Positions 1-8,962 of a stretch of DNA of 35,944 nucleotides are shown piece by piece (the first letter of the stretch is position 1; every line of letters starts with the position of its first letter). The notes beneath the pieces are model-generated. The model ran no database searches and was not told where the DNA came from. It worked only from the letters and a program-made list of their open reading frames with translations. Origin of the DNA: Candidatus Pacebacteria bacterium RIFOXYA1_FULL_38_18 (GTDB lineage Bacteria > Patescibacteriota > Microgenomatia > UBA1400 > PJMF01); assembly GCA_001787405.1 (NCBI GenBank), contig MFWV01000007.1:79694-115637 (forward strand), read 5' to 3'. The translations under genes were made by a program, and so were the position numbers.

Positions 1-1
1 T

Positions 2-394
2 AAAGAAACTCCTCAAGAAATAGCCCAAAAAGCTGAGCTAGCTTTGGAGGCTGGTATCACACCCATTGTTTGTGTTAGTGAGCAGACTTTAACAGCACAA
101 GTTAGTGCATTTAATTCATCACTGACTGAACGTTGCATCATAGCCTACGAACCGCTTGAGGCAATTGGTACAGGCAAGAATGCTTCATTGGAAATCGTTA
201 AAGAATTTCAAAGCAAAGTAAAGTCATTATTTGGTAGTGTGCCGTTTTTATATGGTGGAAGTGTTGATGAGCTCAATGTAGGTGAGTATTTATTGGTGAC
301 CGATGGTGTGCTTGTTGGTACGGCTTCTCTCAAAGCTGAACAATTTATTAATTTACTTCAAACTGCCCAAGGCGATCAGCCAGCAGTAACATGA
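2..394 (+). CDS. tpiA: triosephosphate isomerase, C-terminal part (5' end outside window)
   Basis: This is the 3' part of a TIM-barrel glycolytic enzyme that interconverts dihydroxyacetone phosphate and glyceraldehyde-3-phosphate in the cytoplasm. The frame is open from base 2, so the gene starts before the window. An internal TTG at 44 is not the real start. The active-site loop AYEPLEAIGTG carries the catalytic Glu. LYGGSV and GVLVGTASL are the two phosphate-binding segments, in the expected order near the C terminus. The part between the Glu loop and LYGGSV is short compared with typical bacterial TIM and resembles the compact archaeal-type form (inference). The stop overlaps the next start as ATGA, so it is probably cotranslated with the downstream glycosyltransferase. 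Confidence 0.93.
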   Translation, partial: KETPQEIAQKAELALEAGITPIVCVSEQTLTAQVSAFNSSLTERCIIAYEPLEAIGTGKNASLEIVKEFQSKVKSLFGSVPFLYGGSVDELNVGEYLLVTDGVLVGTASLKAEQFINLLQTAQGDQPAVT

Positions 395-1659
395 AACGTT
401 ATTTTTCTTTAACATCTTTTTTGGCATTAATTGCTATTTTGATCTTTGCTTGGTTGACCAGAATTTATCAATTAAATTTTCCTCAAAGTTTTATTTTTGA
501 TGAAACTTATCATGTGCCGACTATCAAATTGATAGCGGAAAATGATCAGCGTGCTTTTGAATGGTGGCACGGTCCAATTTATAGTGTTGATCATCATGAT
601 TGGCTTCATCCTCCACTGGCAAAATATTTACAGGCTTGGAGTTGGAACGAATTTGGTCAAACGGCTTTTGCTTGGCGATTGCCGGCCGTAATCTTTGGTG
701 TGTTGGGAATATTGCTTACTTTTGTAGTGGCCGAACTGACTTTTCATCGCCGAACGATTAGTTTGCTGGCTGCTTTTTTAATTGCTTTGGATGGTTTATG
801 GTTGGTTCAATCTAGAATAGCCATGAATGATGTTTTTATGGCTGTTTGGTTACTGGCCACAGTGGCAGCCTATCTTTTTTACAAACAAAATCAAAACCTC
901 AAACTTTTATTATTAGTGGGATTTTTGGGAGGATTGGGGCTGGCTAGTAAATGGTCTGCGCTCCTATGGTTAATTGGATTATTACTTTGGGAAAGCATTG
1001 AGCAAATTCGAGCCAAACGAAGTCACTTATTAGCTTGGATTTTTTTCTGTTTAATAATTTTACCTTTTGGTTTATATGTGATGAGTTTTTTGCCTATGTT
1101 TTTACAAGGCAAAAGTATCAGTTATTTTGTTGAGTTGCATCTACAAATTTGGCGCTATCAAATTCTGGGTGCCGGCACGCATCTTTATCAATCAGGACCA
1201 GTGCAGTGGTTGTTTAATTGGCGTCCTGTTTGGTATTGGTCAAATGGCTCAGATAGACAGATTTATGCACTAAATAATCCACTTTTGGCTTGGTTTGAGT
1301 TGAGTGCTTTGGTTTTATTGTTTGCTGGTTTACTTGGCAAAGCAAAACAACAAACTAGATATGCTCTGGATTTATTATTGATGTTAATAGGAGTGATGTC
1401 GATTCCTTGGTTTTTTAGCCCCAGAATTGCTTTCTATTATCATTACACACCGATAGCTCCGATTATGGCAATTTTATTGGCTTACACTTTGGATGTTATT
1501 TATCTTGGTCGTTCTATTCATTATCTTAAACTAATTTTTCTATTGTTAATTACCGGTTTAATTTGGATTTTTTGGTTGTATTATCCTCATTGGATCGGCC
1601 TACCGGTTACTGAAGAATTTCGTCAAACAGTTTATTGGTTGTTACCCAGCTGGCGTTGA
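391..1659 (+). CDS. GT39/PMT-like membrane glycosyltransferase
   Basis: Polytopic membrane protein of 422 aa with the features of protein O-mannosyltransferases (GT-C fold, PMT/GT39). These use a polyprenyl-phosphate sugar to glycosylate proteins outside the membrane. After TM1 comes the acidic motif FDETYH (about residue 38), then DWLHPPLAKYLQA (about residue 70), QSRIAMNDVFM (about 140) and GLGLASKWSA (about 185). All four are hallmark PMT positions. Further hydrophobic segments follow to the C terminus. The family often has about 500 aa or more, so this is a compact member. The ATGA overlap with tpiA implies translational coupling. The acceptor and the sugar cannot be told from sequence. 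Confidence 0.85.
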   Translation: MKRYFSLTSFLALIAILIFAWLTRIYQLNFPQSFIFDETYHVPTIKLIAENDQRAFEWWHGPIYSVDHHDWLHPPLAKYLQAWSWNEFGQTAFAWRLPAVIFGVLGILLTFVVAELTFHRRTISLLAAFLIALDGLWLVQSRIAMNDVFMAVWLLATVAAYLFYKQNQNLKLLLLVGFLGGLGLASKWSALLWLIGLLLWESIEQIRAKRSHLLAWIFFCLIILPFGLYVMSFLPMFLQGKSISYFVELHLQIWRYQILGAGTHLYQSGPVQWLFNWRPVWYWSNGSDRQIYALNNPLLAWFELSALVLLFAGLLGKAKQQTRYALDLLLMLIGVMSIPWFFSPRIAFYYHYTPIAPIMAILLAYTLDVIYLGRSIHYLKLIFLLLITGLIWIFWLYYPHWIGLPVTEEFRQTVYWLLPSWR

Positions 1660-1737
1660 TAAATTTTTGGTTGTCAGTGAATTGTGGAATATTAAAGATT
1701 GTTTGTAATTGGTGGTCTTCTAGTTTGGTAGTAATTT

Positions 1738-1746
1738 TGTTATCAT
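1738..1746 (+). promoter_or_regulatory. extended -10 box (TGn TATCAT) 6 nt before the DUF2298 start
   Basis: TGT followed by TATCAT at 1741-1746, then 6 nt, then the ATG at 1753. No Shine-Dalgarno is present. The spacing puts the transcription start at or next to the A of ATG, so a leaderless mRNA is predicted. It lies in the 93-bp gap after the GT39 gene, where I see nothing else. Confidence 0.55.
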
Positions 1747-1752
1747 TTTTCT

Positions 1753-3810
1753 ATGTTTAGCGACTTTTTATTGTTATTATTTTTTGCCACATCCACATTG
1801 TTACTACAATTTCTAGGTTTTCCTTTTCTTCTAAATTGGTTAAAAAAATCTGCTCCTCAGCCAGAGTGGTGGGCTTGGGGCAGAATAATTGGTTGGTTGG
1901 TTATGGGTTTGACTATTTGGTTTACGGCTCATCTAGGTTTGCCAATTAATAATACTGTTGGTTTTTGGGCTGTTTTTGTTTTTTGGTTGGTGGCAGTTTA
2001 TTACTTTTTTCCTTGGAAATCGCTTCAGTCTATGAAAAAGTTTGTGCGCACCTACCGGCAACAAATATTTATGCAAGAGATGTTATTTCTCACTGGGTTT
2101 TTGTTTTTGGGATTGATAAGGACTTTCAATCCCATGGTTTTGGATTTGGAAAAATTCATGAACATTGGTTTGATGCAGGGTTATCTGCGCTCCCCTACTT
2201 TACCGGCAATTGATATGTGGCTGGCAGGAGAAATAATTAATTATTATAGTTTTGGTCATTTTTTGGGCAGTTTATTACTCAGGTTTTGGCATGTATCGGC
2301 AGAATTTGGTTTTAATTTATTGGCTGGGTGGATGATGGGTTTGATCTTGATGGAAGCTTATGTTTTGATTCAAACTTTATTGAGAAACTTTATTTCAATC
2401 AAAAACAAACTTTCTTGGTCATTGGCGATCGCTGGTTTGATGGGAGCTTTATTGATCGTATTTGGTGGCAACTCTCACCCCATATGGTATTGGCTGACCA
2501 ACCGTAGTTTTACTGGTTATTGGTACCCGGAAGCCGTGCGTTTTATTAATTTTACGATCCATGAAATTCCTGCTTATAGTTTTGTTGTTAGTGATTTGCA
2601 CGCTCATTTTTGGAGTATTCCGTTGGTGCTTTTTACGATTTTTGTGGCTTGGCAATGGGCTCAGACTATTTTTGATTTAAAAATAGTAAAGAGCAAAAAA
2701 CTAATTAAAAACTCATCGCTGATAATCAACAATCTAATTTTGGGAGGTATGTTGGGAGTGTTGGGCATGACCAACACTTGGGACATGATGATTTATGGAC
2801 TTTTTCTAATTATTTTGGGAAGCATGATGATGGTGGCATCCAAAAAAACTTTTTGGGTAATAGTCATGGCTAGTTGGCAAGTCATTGCTGGAGCGTTAAT
2901 TGCAATTGCACCTTGGTGGTTGAATTTTTACTCAATTGTGAAAGGAGTATTTTGGGTGTCTGGTCGTTCCCCTCTTTGGCAGTTGGCTGTTTTGTGGTCT
3001 GGTCATGTATTGTTAAGTTTGATAGCCATCATAATGGTGGGATTTTTATTAAAAAAACAACCAAAACTAAAATCATCAACGATTTTCATTTTGAGTTTGG
3101 GATTAATTTCATTGATTTGTATTTTGTTACCTGAAGTGATTTATTTCAAAGATATCTATCCAACTTTTCAGCGAGCAAACACCATGTTTAAGTTTACTTT
3201 TCAAGGTTTTATTTTAATGAATTTATTAATTGGTTGGCTGATAGGTTTTTTAATGCAAAAACAGACCTGGTTGGGAATTATTTGGCGAGGAATTTTATTA
3301 GCCATTATTGGTTTATTTTTTTTATTAGTCATGAACTATCCTTTTTTGAGTTATCCCAATTATTATCAGCAGTTTCGTAAAAGACAGAGTTTGAACGGTC
3401 TAACTTGGTTGGCCAATGCCAATCCTGCAGAATATCAAGCTATTCTTTGGTTGAGAAATCAGACTGAGGGAAGACCAGTGGTGTTGGAGGCAGTGGGAGA
3501 AAGTTATTCTGTTTTTGCCAGAGTGTCCGCTTTCTCTGGCCTGCCCACTGTGATTGGTTGGCGGGCGCACGAGTGGTTGTGGCGTGGTGGTCCTGAAATT
3601 CCTACAGAACGCAGTCGTGATGTGCAATGGATTTATGAAAAACCACTTAGTCTTCAAGCCAGTTATTTTTTGGATAAACATCAAGTTCGTTATATTTTTA
3701 TTGGCAATAAAGAAAGAGAAGCTTATAAATTTGATTTAAAAGAAGTCTTAACTTTGGGGGAAATTGTTTTTCAGCAAGGTTCAGTTATCATTTTAGAAAG
3801 AACAAGATGA
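1753..3810 (+). CDS. DUF2298 (chlor_Arch_YYY) polytopic membrane protein
   Basis: 685-aa membrane protein with about 12-14 hydrophobic segments. It matches the DUF2298/YYY family by its conserved polar motifs: INYYSFGHFLGSLL (the YYY-like region), IPAYSFVVSDLHAHFW, TNTWDMMIYG, YFKDIYPTFQRANTMFKF and IGWRAHEWLWRG near the C terminus. The family is thought to belong to the GT-C-like membrane glycosyltransferases and is found mainly in Chloroflexi, archaea and CPR; its reaction is not established. It sits between a PMT-type enzyme and another membrane protein and overlaps the latter by ATGA. A role in envelope glycan or glycoprotein assembly is inferred from this context. It may have its own promoter in the gap upstream. 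Confidence 0.8.
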   Translation: MFSDFLLLLFFATSTLLLQFLGFPFLLNWLKKSAPQPEWWAWGRIIGWLVMGLTIWFTAHLGLPINNTVGFWAVFVFWLVAVYYFFPWKSLQSMKKFVRTYRQQIFMQEMLFLTGFLFLGLIRTFNPMVLDLEKFMNIGLMQGYLRSPTLPAIDMWLAGEIINYYSFGHFLGSLLLRFWHVSAEFGFNLLAGWMMGLILMEAYVLIQTLLRNFISIKNKLSWSLAIAGLMGALLIVFGGNSHPIWYWLTNRSFTGYWYPEAVRFINFTIHEIPAYSFVVSDLHAHFWSIPLVLFTIFVAWQWAQTIFDLKIVKSKKLIKNSSLIINNLILGGMLGVLGMTNTWDMMIYGLFLIILGSMMMVASKKTFWVIVMASWQVIAGALIAIAPWWLNFYSIVKGVFWVSGRSPLWQLAVLWSGHVLLSLIAIIMVGFLLKKQPKLKSSTIFILSLGLISLICILLPEVIYFKDIYPTFQRANTMFKFTFQGFILMNLLIGWLIGFLMQKQTWLGIIWRGILLAIIGLFFLLVMNYPFLSYPNYYQQFRKRQSLNGLTWLANANPAEYQAILWLRNQTEGRPVVLEAVGESYSVFARVSAFSGLPTVIGWRAHEWLWRGGPEIPTERSRDVQWIYEKPLSLQASYFLDKHQVRYIFIGNKEREAYKFDLKEVLTLGEIVFQQGSVIILERTR

Positions 3811-4619
3811 AAATATTATTGATAATTATTCCTCTTTTATCTTTATTGGCTAGTTTGGGTTTGTATCGTTACAACGGCAAAAAAGAAATTTTACGTTTTG
3901 ATTTGGTGCAGTTTTTTTATGCTTTTATCTTAATGCCAATGATTTACATTTGGTTTAAAAGTTTTTTATTTTTTATCTTACGAACAGAGTTTGCCATGTC
4001 GCTGACACAGGCTAATTTGCTGTTTTGGGATACTTTATATTCAGTCATTTTTCTGTTTATATATGCTTTTACGGTGATTCATTCTTTAACCAAAAGTTTT
4101 TCATTAAAGCGCGAAAAAGATCCTCTCTATGATCTATTTGAACATGCAGAGTATTATCATCTTTGGGTAACTCACACTATTGTTTTTGTGGGAGGAATGA
4201 TTATTTCTTTTTTTCTAGCTTTGCTAAATGCTTGGTTGGATCTGCCATGGATGATTACTCAATTGCAATTTTATACTGTTTTGATTGTGGGATTGGTAAT
4301 GGCAAGTTTAATTTTTAAAGCTTTTCTGATTACCGACTTTGGCGATTTTCGATTTTTAAAATTGATGAAGTTAATTTCAGCTTTTTTCTTAGTGCTTCAC
4401 ATCTGTATCTATGCTTTTTTTGAGCCAAGTTTTTCTGGAGAAAAGGTAATGTATTGGTATCAGTTAACTACTTTTTTTGGCTTGTCTGTCATTGGTTTGA
4501 TTCATGAAAATGAACCAATTGGCTTACCAATCCATCGGCGAATTACCAACAAATTTCGTTGGGTAAGATTGAGAATGATCAGAGAAATAAGGCGTTTCAG
4601 CGACCGATTTCAAAAATAA
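3807..4619 (+). CDS. unknown polytopic membrane protein
   Basis: I do not recognise the family. The 270-aa protein has about 7-8 hydrophobic helices. A polar, potentially functional patch between helices reads EHAEYYHLWVTHTIVFVGG (about residues 112-130). The C-terminal tail of about 40 residues is rich in Arg and Lys and probably cytoplasmic. The start overlaps the stop of the DUF2298 gene (ATGA), so it is the last gene of the tpiA-GT39-DUF2298 run. A shared envelope function is inferred only from that. Its 3' end overlaps the convergent SIMPL gene by 23 bp, with no terminator visible between them. Confidence 0.75.
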   Translation: MKILLIIIPLLSLLASLGLYRYNGKKEILRFDLVQFFYAFILMPMIYIWFKSFLFFILRTEFAMSLTQANLLFWDTLYSVIFLFIYAFTVIHSLTKSFSLKREKDPLYDLFEHAEYYHLWVTHTIVFVGGMIISFFLALLNAWLDLPWMITQLQFYTVLIVGLVMASLIFKAFLITDFGDFRFLKLMKLISAFFLVLHICIYAFFEPSFSGEKVMYWYQLTTFFGLSVIGLIHENEPIGLPIHRRITNKFRWVRLRMIREIRRFSDRFQK

Positions 4620-5379
4620 CCACAATGGATTTATAAATGGTCTGCGAACCTGGCTCGATTGGTACATCAATGCTGGAATCAGCTCTCATCACTCCTCCAC
4701 CAGCCATGGGTAGAGCAAAATATGAATTATCACCTGTTTCCGAGATACTGATTACTTTTTTAATTTTTTGATTGGTACCAGCCAGTAGTAGCTCAGCTTT
4801 TGTTCGAGCATCTTCCATAGCTTCGGTGAGTAACTGATGATCAAGATCAGTGGTGTCATCAACAGTAAAGTTTGGTCCGTAAACATCGGTTGCTCCAGAA
4901 TTGGTTAACAAAGTAGCCAATTCTGAAGCTTTGCTAATGTCTCTCAAAGTAACATGAATGGTATTGCTGGCTTGCCACATAGGCTGACCATCGCGCGGAG
5001 GGCTGGGTGGCATGGAATCTTGAAAAAGTAAAATTTCTGGTTCTGGTTCTTTATATTCATAAACACTGATTTGATCGGTGCGTAAATCTTTGTCAGCGAT
5101 GCCAAATTCTTTGAGTTGGGTAATCAATTGCTCCATTTGTTTATTGACGGTTTGAGTAGCTATTTCTTTATCAGCGTCACTGACCATAACACTGGCGGTG
5201 AAACTGGCTATTTGATTGATTTGTTGGCCATCAGCCTGACCAGTCACGGTTACCGTAGCGGTGGGAGCCAGTTCTAGACTGCCCCAATTGATTGGAAGCC
5301 ACTGACTAGTGAAGATAATCAACACCAACGCAGCGACGATCAGCATTGTTTTTTGTAAGAAAGAAAGATTGGTAGGCAT
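4597..5379 (-). CDS. SIMPL (DUF541) domain protein, membrane-anchored
   Basis: 260 aa with an N-terminal hydrophobic anchor (about residues 10-27) followed by a SIMPL/DUF541 domain, the family of E. coli YggE and mammalian IRAK-binding SIMPL. Diagnostic features are the opening VTVTGQADGQ strand, the amphipathic QMEQLITQLKEFGI helix followed by DLRTDQISV, and the closing AMEDARTKAELLLAG helix with KVISISE. It is exported and faces the cell surface. Family members are linked to stress tolerance and channel-like oligomers, but no activity is assigned here. A Pro-rich insertion lies near residue 120. The gene has its own -10 box 7 nt before the ATG and no Shine-Dalgarno. Confidence 0.85.
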   Translation of the reverse strand: MPTNLSFLQKTMLIVAALVLIIFTSQWLPINWGSLELAPTATVTVTGQADGQQINQIASFTASVMVSDADKEIATQTVNKQMEQLITQLKEFGIADKDLRTDQISVYEYKEPEPEILLFQDSMPPSPPRDGQPMWQASNTIHVTLRDISKASELATLLTNSGATDVYGPNFTVDDTTDLDHQLLTEAMEDARTKAELLLAGTNQKIKKVISISETGDNSYFALPMAGGGVMRADSSIDVPIEPGSQTIYKSIVVIFEIGR

Positions 5380-5386
5380 GAAACCT

Positions 5387-5392
5387 AGTATA
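5387..5392 (-). promoter_or_regulatory. -10 box (TATACT) 7 nt before the SIMPL gene start
   Basis: On the minus strand TATACT is followed by 7 nt and the ATG at 5379. There is no room for a ribosome-binding site, so the transcript is predicted to be leaderless. The box lies between the stop of the PEGA gene and this start, so the two genes can be transcribed separately. Confidence 0.6.
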
Positions 5393-5399
5393 GCAATTT

Positions 5400-6302
5400 T
5401 TAATTAATCTGTGTACTGTCGGTTGCTATTTTTTGACTGTATTTAGCACTTACCCAGCCTGGTTGGCCATCAAAATTAATTTGTAACCAATCAGTAATTT
5501 CACCCAAGTATGGATAGTATTTGCCAACCAATGCAAAACCCAGTTCTAATGCGTTTTGACTGGCACTTTCTCTGACGCGTAAAACTTCTTGATCATTAAC
5601 AAAGAAGCCGGTTTGAAGAATTTGCACTTGAGGACCGGTAGTTGACGTTGTGGTTTCTAAAAGATCTGGTTTAGAGTTGGTTTCTTGCTGAGTATTTTGT
5701 TGATTGTTTTGTTGGGTATCTAAATTTAAATCTTCAGTAGTTCTACCCAAAATTACTGTAATGGCTACTCGATAACCTTTAGGAACATTAAAGGTATGTT
5801 GTTGAGTTTCATAAGAAGGAAGACTAACTTCAAATTCATGAATTCCTTCTGCAACGCCGGCGACAAGCAGAGGACTGAATTGTTTTGAGCCTTGATCCAT
5901 GGTAATAATTGCTCCATCAGGAATAGATTGCAACTCTATTTGAGTGTCATTATTTTTCAATTTTTCCATTTCATAAATTACTCCACTAGAAGTTTCCAAG
6001 GAAAGTTTTGGTTTCCAATTTACTACAGTAATAGTTCCTTTGTTCAGTTTGATTGGTGTTTCATAAGAGGCGTAAGCAGAATCATCTGGTTGGATACGCA
6101 AAACATAGTTTTTTGGTTGAATTTTTTTATCAATAAATGGTGATTTGTCTAGATATTGATCATCCAAAAAGAGAGTGGCTGGAATGTTGTCAGTATTTAC
6201 TTGTAAGCCAGCTTTTTGTTTGAGTGCCAAGAGTTGATTGCCATTCAAAACGAGCACCAAAACAATGATGATAATCAGCGAAAAAAGTCCAACTTTATAC
6301 AT
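5400..6302 (-). CDS. PEGA-SH3 domain surface protein
   Basis: 300 aa. An N-terminal transmembrane anchor (about residues 4-20) is followed by a PEGA-type beta-domain (ATLFLDDQYLDKSPF, about 40-60), a second PEGA-like repeat (IPDGAIITMD to YETQQHTFNVPKGY, about 125-175), a low-complexity Asn/Gln/Thr linker (about 190-220), and a C-terminal bacterial SH3 domain (LRVRESASQNALELGFALVG to GWVSAKY). PEGA domains are found in S-layer and other surface proteins, and SH3b domains commonly bind cell-wall peptides. An external, wall-associated role is inferred; no catalytic motif is seen. It has its own extended -10 box directly upstream. Confidence 0.75.
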   Translation of the reverse strand: MYKVGLFSLIIIIVLVLVLNGNQLLALKQKAGLQVNTDNIPATLFLDDQYLDKSPFIDKKIQPKNYVLRIQPDDSAYASYETPIKLNKGTITVVNWKPKLSLETSSGVIYEMEKLKNNDTQIELQSIPDGAIITMDQGSKQFSPLLVAGVAEGIHEFEVSLPSYETQQHTFNVPKGYRVAITVILGRTTEDLNLDTQQNNQQNTQQETNSKPDLLETTTSTTGPQVQILQTGFFVNDQEVLRVRESASQNALELGFALVGKYYPYLGEITDWLQINFDGQPGWVSAKYSQKIATDSTQIN

Positions 6303-6308
6303 AAAGGT

Positions 6309-6317
6309 AGTGTATCA
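6309..6317 (-). promoter_or_regulatory. extended -10 box (TGA TACACT) 6 nt before the PEGA gene start
   Basis: The minus strand reads TGA-TACACT, then 6 nt, then the ATG at 6302. No Shine-Dalgarno is possible in that space. This is another predicted leaderless start, in the 26-bp gap behind lon. Confidence 0.5.
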
Positions 6318-6328
6318 GACTCTTCAAT

Positions 6329-8734
6329 CTACTTAGCAAAAACGATTTTTAATAACTCATCGATATGACTAATAGGTTTGAAGGTAATGGTTTTTTTGAC
6401 AGATTCGGCAATTTTAATTAAATCGCGTTGATTATCTTTGGGAATAATGACAGTCTTGATGCCAGCTCGATGGGCGGCAATGGCTTTTTCTTTCAAACCA
6501 CCAATGCGCAGTACTTTGCCACGCAAGGTTATTTCTCCAGTCATAGCGACTGAGTTTTTTATAGGTTTGCCGGTAAAAGCAGAAATGATGGCGGTAGTGA
6601 GAGTGACGCCAGCAGAGGGGCCGTCTTTGGGTACTGCTCCTTCTGGAACGTGAATGTGTACATCAGTAGTTTCGATGATTTTTTGATTGATCTTCAATTC
6701 TTTGGCGTGAGCTTTAACATAAGTAATGGCAGCTTGGGCTGATTCTTTCATTACCTCACCCAATTTGCCGGTTAAATTAATTTTACCTTTACCGGGAGTA
6801 AGGGCTACTTCAATGAATAAAATATCACCTCCCACTGGTGTCCAAGCCAAGCCAGTAGCAGTGCCGATTAAATCTTGTTTTTCTGCCAAATTTTCATCAT
6901 ATTCTTGAGGTCCAAGCAATTTAGACAACTTAGCTGGAGTAATTGATACTTTTTTCTTTTTGAGGTTGGTAACCAATTCTTTGGCAATTTTTCTAGCCAA
7001 AGCATGAAGTTTGCGCTCCAAACTGCGCACTCCTGCTTCACGCGTATAGCCGGCAATGATTTTTTCCAAAGAAGAATCGGTGTAGCTTAGGTTTTTTTCG
7101 TTCAAACCATTGGCAGTAATGACTTTTTTAACCAAATGACGTTTGGCAATCTGCAGTTTTTCTTCTAGGGTATAACCGGTGTAACGAATAATTTCTAAGC
7201 GATCTCTGAGGGCGGGAGGAATAGTATCTAGAGTATTGGCAGTAGTAATGAACATGACTTGGGATAAATCAAAAGGAATATCTAAATAATGATCCACAAA
7301 CCCCCTGTTTTGTTCTGGATCCAGTACTTCCAGCAAGGCGGAAGAAGGATCTCCTCGGAAATCACTACCTACTTTGTCTATTTCATCCAGCATGAAAATG
7401 GGATCGGTGCTATCAGCTTGTTTCATGCCGTTGATGATTTTTCCCGGCATGGCGCCAACATAAGTACGGCGGTGGCCGCGAATTTCCGCTTCATCACGAA
7501 TGCCGCCCAAAGAAATCTTGACAAAGGATTTGCCCAGCGCGTCTGCGATGGAGCGGCCAATACTGGTCTTACCTACTCCGGGTGGTCCAACAAAACACAG
7601 AATAGTTGGCACTTGCTGATCTTTGGTAGCTTTATTTTGTTGTTTGAGTTGCAAAACAGCAATGTGTTCCAACACTCTATCTTTAACTTCTTCCAAACCG
7701 TAGTGTGCTTCATCTAGAACCTGTTGGGCTTTTTTCAAATCAATTTGAGTTTTATTTTTTTTGCCCCAAGGCAAATCAAAAACAGTATCTATCCAAGAGC
7801 GAATATAACCGCTTTCTGGATTATTGGGCGACATTTGTTTGAGTCTTTTTATTTCTTTGCTGATTTTTTCTTTGATCTCGTCACTGACTTTGAGCTTTTT
7901 CAATTTTTTGACATAGTTGGAGGCTACCTCTTCTTCATCTTCCAGTTCACCTAGTTCTTTTTGAATGGTGCGCAAACGCTCTCGCAAAACACCTTCACGC
8001 ATATGTTTGTCAAATTCTTCCTGAGTTTTATGAACCACATCTTTTTCAATTTCCATCACTTTGGTTTCGTGAGTCAGGTGTTTGACCACCAAACGCAATC
8101 GTTCTTTGATATTGAGGGTTTCTAGGATTTCTTGCTTGATGGCAGTGGCAACGCTTAGCGTACTAGCCACTTGATCGGCCAGCTCTCCTGGTTTAACTCC
8201 TCCCAATAGTTTCATAAAGTTTAGAAACTCCACTGGTTTGCCCAGCTGAACTGTTTTACGGAAAGATTTTTGCAAATGATTGGTCAAAGCCTTAGTTTCG
8301 CTATCTTCAATTTCTAGGTCTTTGAGGCTAGAAACTTTGGCAGAAAAATAAGGTTTAACTTGGGTGAAGGTATCGATTTTTACCCGCTCCAAGCCCTTAA
8401 CCAGCGCGCTAACCGCATCTTCAGTTTTGATGGTTCTTTCGATAATGGCCAAAGTGCCTACTTCATATAAGTCACTTGCTTTGGGAGAAATAAGATTTGG
8501 TTTTTTTTGCGAAACCAAAACCACCATATTGTTGGAGGTTTTGGCAGCAGCTCTAATGCCTTCCAAAGAGATATCTCGCCCAAAATTCAAGACAGATTCT
8601 GTTTGAGGAAATAACACTCCTTCTCTGATTGGCACGACTGGATAGATCAATTGAGTATCTATTGCTGAGGAAGTTTTTTTATTTTCAGCCTCGTTTTGAA
8701 TGGAGCTTGGTTTTTTACTAGAAATGCCGGCCAT
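6329..8734 (-). CDS. lon: ATP-dependent protease La (Lon)
   Basis: 801 aa, normal for bacterial LonA. It degrades misfolded and regulatory proteins in the cytoplasm as a homohexamer. The N-terminal LON substrate-binding domain (about residues 28-225, starting IYPVVPIREGVLFP) is followed by a coiled-coil region. The AAA+ module has Walker A GPPGVGKTSIGRS (about 385) and Walker B IFMLDEIDKVG. The serine-lysine dyad protease domain has PKDGPSAGVTLTTA (Ser near 706) and GKVLRIGGLKEKAIAAHRAG (Lys near 748). The first about 27 residues form a polar Lys/Ser-rich extension. A tRNA-Ile lies just upstream. The promoter is not clear, because only a weak AT-rich match precedes the ATG. Confidence 0.97.
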   Translation of the reverse strand: MAGISSKKPSSIQNEAENKKTSSAIDTQLIYPVVPIREGVLFPQTESVLNFGRDISLEGIRAAAKTSNNMVVLVSQKKPNLISPKASDLYEVGTLAIIERTIKTEDAVSALVKGLERVKIDTFTQVKPYFSAKVSSLKDLEIEDSETKALTNHLQKSFRKTVQLGKPVEFLNFMKLLGGVKPGELADQVASTLSVATAIKQEILETLNIKERLRLVVKHLTHETKVMEIEKDVVHKTQEEFDKHMREGVLRERLRTIQKELGELEDEEEVASNYVKKLKKLKVSDEIKEKISKEIKRLKQMSPNNPESGYIRSWIDTVFDLPWGKKNKTQIDLKKAQQVLDEAHYGLEEVKDRVLEHIAVLQLKQQNKATKDQQVPTILCFVGPPGVGKTSIGRSIADALGKSFVKISLGGIRDEAEIRGHRRTYVGAMPGKIINGMKQADSTDPIFMLDEIDKVGSDFRGDPSSALLEVLDPEQNRGFVDHYLDIPFDLSQVMFITTANTLDTIPPALRDRLEIIRYTGYTLEEKLQIAKRHLVKKVITANGLNEKNLSYTDSSLEKIIAGYTREAGVRSLERKLHALARKIAKELVTNLKKKKVSITPAKLSKLLGPQEYDENLAEKQDLIGTATGLAWTPVGGDILFIEVALTPGKGKINLTGKLGEVMKESAQAAITYVKAHAKELKINQKIIETTDVHIHVPEGAVPKDGPSAGVTLTTAIISAFTGKPIKNSVAMTGEITLRGKVLRIGGLKEKAIAAHRAGIKTVIIPKDNQRDLIKIAESVKKTITFKPISHIDELLKIVFAK

Positions 8735-8803
8735 AATCTTTATTTAATTAGTGGAATTAGCATTCTAAAGCTTTGTCTGCTAAATGGCAAGATAGAAATA
8801 CTG

Positions 8804-8877
8804 TGGGTGTGCCATGATTTGAACATGGGACCTCTGTCTTATCAGGACAGCGCTCTAACCAACTGAGCTACACACCC
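8804..8877 (-). tRNA. tRNA-Ile (anticodon GAT)
   Basis: A complete 74-nt cloverleaf on the minus strand. The 7-bp acceptor GGGTGTG pairs with CACACCC, the discriminator is A73, the D arm reads TAGCTCAGTTGGTTAGAGCG, the anticodon loop is CTGATAA with GAT, and the T loop is TTCAAAT. CCA is not encoded. In many bacteria this tRNA sits in the 16S-23S spacer; here it stands alone between clpB and lon, 3.2 kb from the 16S gene. Confidence 0.97.
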
Positions 8878-8892
8878 ATTTGAACAGAGGGT

Positions 8893-8901
8893 ATTGTAGC
8901 A
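8893..8901 (-). promoter_or_regulatory. extended -10 box (TGC TACAAT) for tRNA-Ile
   Basis: TGC-TACAAT on the minus strand ends 15 nt before the tRNA 5' end. A good -35 is not obvious, which suits an extended -10 promoter. The clpB stop is about 60 bp further upstream. Confidence 0.5.
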
Positions 8902-8962
8902 TGCATGATCGAGAAAAGTGAAATTTAATTGCTTTTTTATTGACCAATAGTTTGTTAGTGAT

